From Melghirimyces profundicolus (GTDB lineage Bacteria; Bacillota; Bacilli; Thermoactinomycetales; DSM-45169), in the NCBI RefSeq assembly GCF_003054245.1, contig NZ_QBKR01000001.1, positions 186,001-250,000 on the forward strand: a stretch of DNA of 64,000 nucleotides, in the 5' to 3' direction. Shown piece after piece: positions 7,309 to 15,081 of the stretch. A model generated the notes under the pieces. The model did not search any database and was not told where the DNA came from. It worked only from the letters and a program-made list of their open reading frames with translations. The stretch's first letter is position 1; each line of letters begins with the position of its first letter. A program made the translations under genes and the position numbers.

Positions 7309-9666
7309 TTGAAAACGGTCAAGGTGGAAAAGGGACGTTTCGTGATCGATGGGGAAGAAACTTTCCTCTACGGTGGGGAACTGCATTACTTCCGGGTCCC
7401 GCGGGCGGAGTGGGAACAACGGCTCGATCTCTTGAAGGAAGCGGGCTGCAACCTGGTGGGGACGTATGTACCGTGGTTGTGGCACGAAAAAGAAGAAGGA
7501 AGGGTGGACCTCACCGGTGACACCCGGGAAGAGCGGGACCTTCGGGCGTTTCTGGAACTGGTGGAAAAAAAGGGGCTCTATGCCTTTCTCCGTCCCGGGC
7601 CGTATGTGATGGCGGAGCTCCGGGAACAGGGGATCCCGGAGTGGCTCCTGGACCGCTATCCGGAGATCATCGCCCGGACGGCCGACGGGAAGGAGCACCC
7701 GACACGTGTGGTGGCGTATCAACATCCTGTTTTCCTTGAAAAAGTGCGCCGATGGTACCGGGAGGTGAACCGGATTGTTGCGCCGTTCCAATGGACGGAA
7801 GGCGGACCCGTGATCCTTTATCAGCTTTGCAACGAAGTCGGCATGTTGCATTGGGTGTCCAACACCTCCGACTTCAACAGTGCAACCCTTTCCCGGTTTG
7901 AAGCGTACCTGGAGGAAACCTTCGGCAGTGTCGATGCGCTGAATGAGCGGTTTGGGGTGGCGGCCTCTTCTTTTTCCAACGGGATCGAAACGTTTCAGAA
8001 AGGAGATCCGTCCCTCTCCATCGAGTGGAAACGGTTTTGGCGGATCTATATCCGGGATTACCTGGAAGAGCTGCGCCGGTTCGCCGAAGCGGACGGCATC
8101 CGGGTTCCCTTCGTGGTGAACGTTCACGGCTTCAAGGACTATTCCATTTACAGCCGGGGGACGGATTATCCCATCGGGTTGTCTCAGTTGTACGGGGCGG
8201 CCCGGATGGACCGGACCGTGTTGGCAGGGGATTTTTACCCCGGTCGGATCGGTTACGACAACTACCACGATCTCGTGCTGGCGTCGGCGTTTACCCGGGC
8301 GGTGTCTGACCAGGAGCAGCCGTTGTTCTCGGCGGAGTTTCAGTCGGGCCGGCTGGCGGACCGTCCCCGCCTCGTCCCTCAGGATCTGGATCTCAATACG
8401 CGAACCTGTGTCGCCCACGGGATGAATGCGTTGAACTACTACATGTTCATCGCCGGGGAAAATTACGAAGATATCGGCCTGTTCGGACGGCGTCATGAAT
8501 GGCAGGCCCCCGTCGACTCAAAAGGCCGTCCCCGGGAACATTACGCCACCGCCCGGCATCTCGGCCGGGTGTTCCGGGCGCTGGGAAAACGGCTTCTGTC
8601 CGCGGAAAAAGTCGTCGATACCCACGTCGGTTTCCTCCCGGACGATTACATGACCGAGGTGATCAACGAGGGGGAGCGGGCACGTCTGGGGGAGCTGGCC
8701 GCCAAACGGGAACATTTCGCATTTGAGGGGATCCTGCGCCTCCTGGTGGCGGCCAATATTTCCTTTGATGCGGTGGATCTGTTGCGACCGGTCTCTCCCG
8801 ATGAAGTTCCTTCTTTGTGGGTCTTTTCCACCGAATATATGGACCCAGCATTGCAGGAACGACTGGTACAGTATGTGCAGGATGGAGGAAAGCTCGTTCT
8901 GTACCCGGAGATCCCCACGAAGGATCTCAAGGGAAATCCCTGCCGTGTGTTGGCCGATCAGTTGGATCTCGGGGAGTGGGAGCGCGTTTCCGGGAACGAT
9001 ACGGTGGATGTGCCGGGGATGGATTCCGTGGCGGTCAAACAGCGGCTGCGGTTCACCCGGCACGACGGCGAGGAATTGGCTGTTCATACGCGTCACGGTA
9101 AGCGGGAGACGGCAGCCTACCACAAGAAGGCGGGTGCCGGTGAAGTGCTGGTCCTCGGCATCGCCATCGGCCAGGATTTTCAATACCAGCTGGACGTGAT
9201 CCGGATCTTGGCCGAACGCATCGGCATCCGGAGCCGCCTGAAGGCGGAAGACCCGTATTTATCGCTGGTCGAACGGCGCAAGGAATCCGAATCCTTCCTC
9301 TTTGTCCACAATTACGACGAAGTCGAGCACGGTTCGGTGTTGTACGAGGGGGAGAAGGCTTTGTTCGACGGGGAGAAGATTGTGCTTCCCCCGCGGTCGG
9401 GGGCGATGTTCCTGCGGAACATCCCCGTCGCTCCGGGCCTCTCGATCCAATATTCCACGGCGGAAATCACCCGGCTGGAGGCCGTTCCGGATAAGGTGGA
9501 ATTATCCCTTTGTCCCGTGGGGCCGAAGGGGGTATTGAAGCTGAAAATGGAGGCGGACTGGAAAACGGATGGGGATGCCCGGCCGACACCCGACGGTCTC
9601 CGGCTGGAGATCCGTGAACCGCTGACCATCACGCTTTCCCTGGACGGAGCCGTTCAGAGGACGTGA
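7309..9666 (+). CDS. Glycoside hydrolase family 35 beta-galactosidase
   Basis: 785 residues. The N-terminus has the GH35 barrel opening (FVIDGEETFLYGGELHYFRV, ERLDLLKEAGCNLVGTYVPW-type), then LRPGPYVMAELREQGIPEWL, the acid/base region LYQLCNEVGM and the probable nucleophile Glu in LFSAEFQSGRL. A beta-sandwich-rich C-terminal half follows (about 430-785). GAGGAG at 7295-7300 is eight bases before TTG 7309, so I prefer that start to GTG 7300. It has no signal peptide and so should act in the cytoplasm. GH35 enzymes remove terminal non-reducing beta-galactose. As the last gene of the operon, it probably acts after import and desulfation of the substrate. Confidence 0.9.
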   Translation: MKTVKVEKGRFVIDGEETFLYGGELHYFRVPRAEWEQRLDLLKEAGCNLVGTYVPWLWHEKEEGRVDLTGDTREERDLRAFLELVEKKGLYAFLRPGPYVMAELREQGIPEWLLDRYPEIIARTADGKEHPTRVVAYQHPVFLEKVRRWYREVNRIVAPFQWTEGGPVILYQLCNEVGMLHWVSNTSDFNSATLSRFEAYLEETFGSVDALNERFGVAASSFSNGIETFQKGDPSLSIEWKRFWRIYIRDYLEELRRFAEADGIRVPFVVNVHGFKDYSIYSRGTDYPIGLSQLYGAARMDRTVLAGDFYPGRIGYDNYHDLVLASAFTRAVSDQEQPLFSAEFQSGRLADRPRLVPQDLDLNTRTCVAHGMNALNYYMFIAGENYEDIGLFGRRHEWQAPVDSKGRPREHYATARHLGRVFRALGKRLLSAEKVVDTHVGFLPDDYMTEVINEGERARLGELAAKREHFAFEGILRLLVAANISFDAVDLLRPVSPDEVPSLWVFSTEYMDPALQERLVQYVQDGGKLVLYPEIPTKDLKGNPCRVLADQLDLGEWERVSGNDTVDVPGMDSVAVKQRLRFTRHDGEELAVHTRHGKRETAAYHKKAGAGEVLVLGIAIGQDFQYQLDVIRILAERIGIRSRLKAEDPYLSLVERRKESESFLFVHNYDEVEHGSVLYEGEKALFDGEKIVLPPRSGAMFLRNIPVAPGLSIQYSTAEITRLEAVPDKVELSLCPVGPKGVLKLKMEADWKTDGDARPTPDGLRLEIREPLTITLSLDGAVQRT

Positions 9667-9769
9667 TGAGGGATCTTCTGACAACGAAACAAGGTGCTTC
9701 CCGGCTTTCCGGGGTTCGAAGGAGCGCAGTTGCCGGGTGAGTTGGACCATCCTTAAATGAGGTGATCGG

Positions 9770-11125
9770 ATGCGGATGCGAAAATGGGTTGTCTCCCTGT
9801 TGTCTCTCGTCCTCGTTGCCAGTCTCCACTTTGCATCGGCGTCGGCTGCGCCCGGTGTCGCCAACCCGGGTTCCGACGCCGAACTTCGAAGCGTCGCCCA
9901 GCGGACTTGGCAATACTTCGCCGACCACACGGATCCCCATACCCATTTGCCCCTGGACGAGGTCCGGATCCTGGACAGCGGGATCAAAAAAGCGGAGCAC
10001 ACGTCACCCACCAACATCGGGATGTACATGCTCAGCACCGTTTCCGCCCATGAGCTGGGGTTCATCAAAAGAGAAGAAGCCGTCCAGCGGATGCAGGGGA
10101 CGCTGAACACCCTGGAAAAAATGGAGAAGTGGCGCGGGTTCCTCTACAACTGGTATTACACAAAGGATGCCACATTGAAGAAGGACTGGGGACAGTTTAT
10201 CTCCTCGGTGGATAACGGATGGTACGCCTCCGGCCTGATCGTGATCCGGCAGGCTTACCCGGAATTGTCGGAGGAGGCCACCGCCCTGTTGGACGCGATG
10301 GACTTCGCCGACCTTTACAATCCGGAAGTGGGGCAGCTCTACGGGGGGTATGACGTCGCCAAAGGCTCGTATACCGGTCATACTTATGGCATGTTTAACA
10401 CCGAACCCCGCGCCGCCAGCTATATCGGCATCGGCAAGGGCGATCTGCCGACAGAGCATTGGTGGAAGATGTACCGCACCTTCCCGCCGGAGTGGGAACA
10501 GCAGCAGACTCCGGAGGGCCACACGGAAAACTACGATGGGGTGGACGTCTATGAAGGTCATTACGAATACAAAGGGATCCAGTTTGTCCCCAGCTGGGGC
10601 GGCAGCATGTTTGAAACCCTGATGCCGACCATTGTCATCAAGGAAAAAGAGCTGGGCCAAAAAGGATTGGGCCTGAACGACAAACGACAGGCGCAGGTAC
10701 AGATGGCCTTTGCCAAGGAGAAAGGGTATCCCGCCTGGGGCTTCTCCCCCTGTGCCATTCCCGACGGTTACACGGAGTACGGGGTGGCCGAAGCAGGAAC
10801 CTGGAAGGACGGTTACAAAGATGACGGCACCGTCACTCCTCATGCCAGCATCCTTGCCTTGGACTTCCTGCCCGGCGAGGTGAAGAAGAATATGAAAGTC
10901 CTGAAAGAGCTGGGTGCCTATGGGAAGTATGGGTACTACGATTCCGTGAACGTCAAAACCGGCGAAATCACCCCGGCTTATCTGGCGCTGGACCAGGGGA
11001 TGATCATGGTCTCCATCACCAATCACTTGAAGGGGAGCGTCATCCGGAATTATTTCCACCAAGACAAAGTGGGAAGAACGCCGGAACGCCTCCTGGAAAT
11101 TGAGGAGTTTTCCATACAGGATTGA
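9770..11125 (+). CDS. Secreted glucoamylase-like protein (DUF3131-type)
   Basis: 451 residues. A signal peptide (MRMRKWVVSLLSLVLVASLHF, cleaved near ASA-AP) is followed by a single (alpha/alpha)-barrel-type domain with the marks of the DUF3131/glycoamylase-like family: SPTNIGMYMLSTVSAHELGF, FISSVDNGWYASGLIVIRQ, FVPSWGGSMFETLMP, and DSVNVKTGEITPAYLALDQG near the end. Some relatives cleave beta-1,2- or other glucans, but the activity here is unknown. GAGGTG at about 9758-9763 supports ATG 9770. It is a tandem paralogue of the next gene, matching it block for block, but lacks that gene's C-terminal repeats. Confidence 0.85.
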   Translation: MRMRKWVVSLLSLVLVASLHFASASAAPGVANPGSDAELRSVAQRTWQYFADHTDPHTHLPLDEVRILDSGIKKAEHTSPTNIGMYMLSTVSAHELGFIKREEAVQRMQGTLNTLEKMEKWRGFLYNWYYTKDATLKKDWGQFISSVDNGWYASGLIVIRQAYPELSEEATALLDAMDFADLYNPEVGQLYGGYDVAKGSYTGHTYGMFNTEPRAASYIGIGKGDLPTEHWWKMYRTFPPEWEQQQTPEGHTENYDGVDVYEGHYEYKGIQFVPSWGGSMFETLMPTIVIKEKELGQKGLGLNDKRQAQVQMAFAKEKGYPAWGFSPCAIPDGYTEYGVAEAGTWKDGYKDDGTVTPHASILALDFLPGEVKKNMKVLKELGAYGKYGYYDSVNVKTGEITPAYLALDQGMIMVSITNHLKGSVIRNYFHQDKVGRTPERLLEIEEFSIQD

Positions 11126-11165
11126 TGGGTTTCCCGATGGTGCATGAATGGTGAAAAGTAAAGAT

Positions 11166-11193
11166 TGGGATGGCGCATCGCGCCTTCCCTTTA
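11166..11193 (+). terminator. Possible terminator between the two paralogues
   Basis: GGGATGGCGC-ATC-GCGCCTTCCC forms an imperfect hairpin followed by TTTAAAA. The T-run is short, so this is a weak call. Confidence 0.4.
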
Positions 11194-11302
11194 AAAAGAT
11201 TCGGAATAGTGTATCACCCTCAAAAAGGGGGTGGTTACATAAGGGAAAAAGAACTTTTGACCGGTTCGTAACTTGGGACGATTTTAAAAAGAGGTGAAAA
11301 GG

Positions 11303-13156
11303 ATGCGAAAATGGTTGATTTTACTGTTAACGTTGGTCCTGGTTTTCAGTCTCAACGTTACGTCAGCTGCGCCCAGTGTCGTTGACACGGGTTCCGACGC
11401 CGAGCGTTCGATCACCTCGGAGTCTCCGATGGCTGAGGAGAGGCTGCTTCGGTACGCCGAGGACACCTGGGCCTCGTTTGTTGCGATGACCGACGAGGAC
11501 AGCGGTTTGCCGGCCGATCGGTTGCATGTCGATGGCACCCGCAGTGTTCAAACCTCCGTTACCAATATCGGTGCATATATGTGGAGTGCGCTGGTGGCGG
11601 AGGAGCTCGGATTCATTTCCCACGACGAACTTGTCTACCGCCTATCCAAAACACTCAACACCCTCGAAGAGATCGAGCGCCACGAGGAGAGCGGGCAGTA
11701 CTTCAACTGGTACGACCACCGCACGGGGGAGAAGCTGACCGAGTGGCCGTCGACGGGCGAACCCCTCACCCCCATCCTGTCGTCGGTGGACAACGGCTGG
11801 CTGGCCACCGGTTTGCACCTGGTGCGCCAGTCCGTCCCGGAGTTGTCGGACCAGGCCGGCGCGTTGTTCGACAGCATGGACTTCAGCCTCTTCTACAACT
11901 CCGACAACAACGGCCTCCTGCGGAGCTACGTTCCGAGCACCGGTGAGGAGCGGTGCTGCTACAACACGCTCGGCGAGGTTCGGATCGCCAGCTACATCGG
12001 CATCGCCAAGGGTGAGATGCCGCAGAAGCACTACTTCGGATCGTGGCGAACGTTCCCCGACAGCTGCGAGGATTGGGGCTGGCAGGAAATGCGCCCGGTC
12101 GGCTTCAACCGTCAGTACTTTGGTGTGGATGTGTTTGAGGGTGCTTACCGGTACAACGACACGCGCATCACACCGAACTGGGGGGGCAGTATGTTCGAAG
12201 CCTTTATGGCTCCGTTGTTCGTACCCGAGCAGAAATGGGCACCGGGCAGCTGGCGGGTGAATCACCCGCTGTACGTCCAGGCGCAGATTCATCATGGCAT
12301 GGAGGAAGCCGGCTACGGATACTGGGGTTTCTCCCCCTCCGATGTTCCGGAAGGCGGCTATAAGGCCTATGGCGTGGACGCGATCGGCATGGGCGCCGAC
12401 GGTTATCCGTCGAACAACGACAATACCTTCGTGGATTTCGGCTACGAGGGCTGCGAGGGAAGGGATCCCCAGCCTTCCCCGAAACCGGAGGAGTACACCA
12501 ACGGCGTCGTGACGCCCCACGCCGCGTTCCTTGGCCTGCAGTGGGCGCCGGAGGAGACGGTGAAAAATTTAACGAACCTGGAGCGGGATTTCGACATCTA
12601 TTCCAAGTGGGGGTTCCGCGACTCCGTTAACGTCGACACCGGTGCCGTGTCCGACTACTATCTGTCCCTGGACCAGGGCATGATCATGGCGGCACTCGGC
12701 AACTATCTGGCCGATGACATGCTGCAGCGCATCTTCGCTACACCGGAGTTCAAAGAGAGGTTACGGCCGCCGATGGCAGTGGAAGAGTTCAACGCCGACC
12801 CGCGTGCCTGTACGATCGAAGGCACCCCGGGCGACGATGTCCTTTACGGCACCCCGGGTGACGACGTGATCTGCGGACTGGACGGCGATGACGTCATTTA
12901 TGGAGGCGGAGGAGACGATGTTATCTACGGCGATGCCGGCGACGATCGGATCCACGGGAAGGCCGGCGACGATGTCCTCTACGGCGGGGATGGCGATGAT
13001 CGACTCTTCGGAGGCCCTGGTGAGGATGTCCTGTCGGCGGGCCCCGGCCGGGATGTGTTGACCGCCGGCGAGGGCAAGGACCACTTCGAGGGGGGAACCG
13101 GTTCCAATAAGTGCCGGGACGTCTCCGATGAGGATACCGCCAATGCCTGCGAATAG
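11303..13156 (+). CDS. Secreted glucoamylase-like protein with C-terminal RTX calcium-binding repeats
   Basis: 617 residues: signal peptide (RKWLILLLTLVLVFSLNVTSA), a DUF3131/glycoamylase-like domain (about 50-500) matching the preceding gene (VTNIGAYMWSALVAEELGF, ILSSVDNGWLATGLHLVRQ, TPNWGGSMFEAFMAPLF, YLSLDQGMIMAALGNYL), then about ten RTX-like nonapeptides (GTPGDDVLYG, LDGDDVIYG, GGGDDVIYG, KAGDDVLYG and others) from about residue 510 to the end. Two Cys pairs bracket the repeats (ACTIEG, DVICG; SNKC, NACE). Such repeats form calcium-binding beta-rolls. GAGGTG six bases before ATG 11303 fixes the start. The Cys-bracketed tail with GTPGDDVICG resembles actinobacterial versions, so domain acquisition is likely but untested. 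Confidence 0.87.
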   Translation: MRKWLILLLTLVLVFSLNVTSAAPSVVDTGSDAERSITSESPMAEERLLRYAEDTWASFVAMTDEDSGLPADRLHVDGTRSVQTSVTNIGAYMWSALVAEELGFISHDELVYRLSKTLNTLEEIERHEESGQYFNWYDHRTGEKLTEWPSTGEPLTPILSSVDNGWLATGLHLVRQSVPELSDQAGALFDSMDFSLFYNSDNNGLLRSYVPSTGEERCCYNTLGEVRIASYIGIAKGEMPQKHYFGSWRTFPDSCEDWGWQEMRPVGFNRQYFGVDVFEGAYRYNDTRITPNWGGSMFEAFMAPLFVPEQKWAPGSWRVNHPLYVQAQIHHGMEEAGYGYWGFSPSDVPEGGYKAYGVDAIGMGADGYPSNNDNTFVDFGYEGCEGRDPQPSPKPEEYTNGVVTPHAAFLGLQWAPEETVKNLTNLERDFDIYSKWGFRDSVNVDTGAVSDYYLSLDQGMIMAALGNYLADDMLQRIFATPEFKERLRPPMAVEEFNADPRACTIEGTPGDDVLYGTPGDDVICGLDGDDVIYGGGGDDVIYGDAGDDRIHGKAGDDVLYGGDGDDRLFGGPGEDVLSAGPGRDVLTAGEGKDHFEGGTGSNKCRDVSDEDTANACE

Positions 13157-13353
13157 CACGCGGGTTGGTGTCACCGGCGAATCACCCGGGCTGATCCGTT
13201 GTGGGTCAGGGAACGTTCCCTATCCGTGATTACACTGTATGCATCCCTCTGTACATGATCTTCCCGACAAGATTTGGTATCAGTCTGACCGAAAGCGTAC
13301 CGGACATGTGGGGGAAATAACTAAGAAAAACTACTCATCGAAACCCTGAACGG

Positions 13354-13387
13354 CCCCAGGGAACTTTGCTCTCTGGGGTTGTTTTTT
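13354..13387 (+). terminator. Rho-independent terminator
   Basis: CCCCAGGGA (13354-13362) pairs with TCTCTGGGG (13370-13378), with one G-T pair, and is followed by TTGTTTTTT. It lies about 200 bases after the RTX protein gene, the only upstream gene on this strand. Confidence 0.75.
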
Positions 13388-13518
13388 GGGGCGGGGGTTG
13401 TAGTCCCCCTCTATATGGGGTCATACCAGCAAAGCTTTCGCCAAGGGCATAGTAGATTCCGCTTACGATCCCGATGGACCGATCCATCAGATTGATTGGG
13501 TAGGGGAGAAAAAACGGA

Positions 13519-13640
13519 ATCAAAGAATACCTTTAAAAAGGTTGTAAGGGAGTATGACAAGCATAGACCGAATAAATTGTTTCCAGATATCCTTGAATAG
13601 AGTCTTATAAAGCCATCCGATTCCGGTATAGATCTTCGCT
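13519..13640 (+). pseudogene. Remnant of a SAM-dependent methyltransferase N-terminus
   Basis: One frame reads VVREYDKHRPNKLFPDILE, stop, SLIKPSDSGIDLRYFGK. The block V-EYDKHRPNYP--LF-DI is a common opening of class I SAM-dependent methyltransferases, where the next residues normally lead into a glycine-rich SAM motif. Here the frame has a stop and the downstream body is missing. This is a decayed fragment, recognised only by its N-terminal signature. The region is distinctly AT-rich compared with its surroundings. Confidence 0.5.
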
Positions 13641-13643
13641 ATT

Positions 13644-13910
13644 TTGGAAAAACCCAGCTTTCCCCGTTGGATTGACACATCGCATTTCAAACATATAGCC
13701 CTATGTCCGACGATTATCCACCTGTTTCAACCAGTAGCGAAACCCTTTTCATGCAAGGGGTTCGTCCCGGAAGTGTGGGATAACATGGAGGTGGATGAAG
13801 TAAGGACGTCGAATGCCCAACAGGAACATGTTGGAGAAGGAAAGATGGTACCTGTCCCCATGACAGAGGATTTTCCGGAACCAGCTGATCATGTTGGTAT
13901 GAAGGACTGA
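13644..13910 (+). other. Unassigned open frame in the AT-rich scar
   Basis: An 88-codon open frame lies here, but its translation has no recognisable motif, no convincing ribosome site, and an odd composition (SCKGFVPEVWDNMEVDEVRT). It sits between two gene remnants. I regard it as probably non-coding debris. Confidence 0.3.
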
Positions 13911-13913
13911 TTT

Positions 13914-14678
13914 ATGACGATTGTTAAATTAACGAGCTCAAATCATAATGAGGTTATTAAACTCTTCAGCGAGGAAATAGAAAATTACCAATTTATCATC
14001 AATGATTTGTTAAGAAATAATTATCATGGTGACTCTTTTCATGTGTATGGAGAATATGAACATGGTGAGTTAGTCTCTATACTGCTTAATAATTTCAACA
14101 ATGTTACATACTACTCTGAAATTGAAAGAGATGTAAAAGTGTATAAAGAGATATTAAAGGATTTATCTTTCACAAAATTATCATGACCGAGTAAATTAAT
14201 GGGCAAATTTATTCCTTATGTGAAAGTTAAAAATGATGTCCTATCCCATATGGGTGTGGTGAAAAAAATAACGGCTAAAAGAAGATACCCTGATATGAAA
14301 GTAAAATGGATTCAAACTCAAGAAGAGATAGGAATGCACTATGATTTATTCTTATCAACCGATGAATTTGGCCATCTTCCCGAAAACAAAAATGAATATA
14401 TTAAGAACGAAAGTAAAAGGTTGGAGAACACAAGTGACCGTATTGCTTTTTTAAGTATGGATAATGAAATGGTTGCATCGGCTTCTACTGTAAAGGAGGG
14501 CAAAAAAAGCGCTATTATTATCGGTGTTTGTACAAAGTCGAAATTTCGAAACAAAGGATACGGAACAGAAGTTTTGATCGGTTTATTTGATATGTTAAGA
14601 AGAGAAGGGAAATATCCTTATTTGTTTTATAACAATCCAGTGGCCCGGTTAAGCCTATTCTGTTACATTCAATCCTGA
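13914..14678 (+). pseudogene. GNAT acetyltransferase broken by an in-frame TGA and truncated
   Basis: Two open stretches in the same frame (13914-14183 and 14187-14678) are separated only by TGA at 14184-14186. Read through, the product is continuous: FTKLS-stop-PSKLMGKFIPYVKVKND. The second part holds the acetyl-CoA loop of GNAT enzymes (IIGVCTKSKFRNKGYGTEVL) and the LFYNNPVA block. In relatives that block continues into the last helix and strand, but here the frame turns into unrelated RLSLFCYIQS and stops. A GGA-to-TGA change would explain the stop. The gene is much more AT-rich than its neighbours, which suggests foreign origin. Selenocysteine decoding is unlikely: this is not a redox family and the 3' end is also lost. 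Confidence 0.75.
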
Positions 14679-14733
14679 GATCTGTCTGATTTTGGCCTTT
14701 GTGGTCAGAGCGTTGCTAACCTCTAAAACCAAA

Positions 14734-14862
14734 TAGAAGCGCACTTATTCAATATAGCGAGACCGGGAGCGGAAGCGACCCCAGGCGCGACTTGTGCTCG
14801 GTGAGTGCAGCCGGAGCGGCTTTGGGTAAATGCTGCCGCTCACTTTTTCACAACGCTTCTAG
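14734..14862 (+). repeat. Copy C of the dispersed non-coding repeat
   Basis: Begins with TAGAAGCG and ends with TCACAACGCTTCTAG (14848-14862), the terminal inverted repeat shared with the copy at 32701-32959. The last ~57 bases are essentially identical to that copy, including the terminator-like hairpin GAGCGGC (14814-14820)/GCCGCTC (14835-14841) plus five T. The middle carries a different module (TAGCGAGACCGGGAG... GACTTGTGCTCGGTGAGTGCA) also present at 61621-61675 and twice at 62455-62563. It lies 55 bases after the broken GNAT gene. Confidence 0.8.
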
Positions 14863-14970
14863 ATTGCTGGCCTCAGGGTGAGGGTCAGCTTGTGCATCGG
14901 TAGCCTTTCGGAAACAGCGACCCATCTAAAAATTCCCTCCGACCTTATTGCCATTTTTCAAAATCCTCTG

Positions 14971-15018
14971 TTGACGGAAGGGGATCCGGTTCGTTAGCAT
15001 TGAATTAGTATTCACTCA
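14971..15018 (+). promoter_or_regulatory. Promoter with FadR-like operator upstream of the fatty-acid genes
   Basis: TTGACG (14971-14976) and TAGCAT (14995-15000) are spaced 18 bases apart. Immediately downstream, TGAATTAGTATTCACTCA (15001-15018) matches the Bacillus FadR box (TGAATGAMTANTCATTCA, quoted from memory) at 15 of 18 positions. It precedes an acyl-CoA dehydrogenase and a dienoyl-CoA reductase, so fatty-acid-responsive repression is plausible. Confidence 0.6.
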
Positions 15019-15081
15019 CCGGCGGGGCCGGAACCGATCCGGGGCCGCCGGAATATCCCGGGTAAAAAGGAGCGGGAGTGG

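Noticed and set aside
12811-13155. The RTX-encoding DNA as a tandem DNA repeat or CRISPR-like array
   Set aside because: The periodicity is at the protein level (nine residues) with variable DNA, and there are no identical repeats with spacers.
13914-14678. The in-frame TGA of the AT-rich GNAT gene as a third selenocysteine codon
   Set aside because: GNAT enzymes have no redox Cys at this place, GGA-to-TGA is a simple nonsense change, no obvious hairpin follows, and the 3' end of the gene is lost as well.
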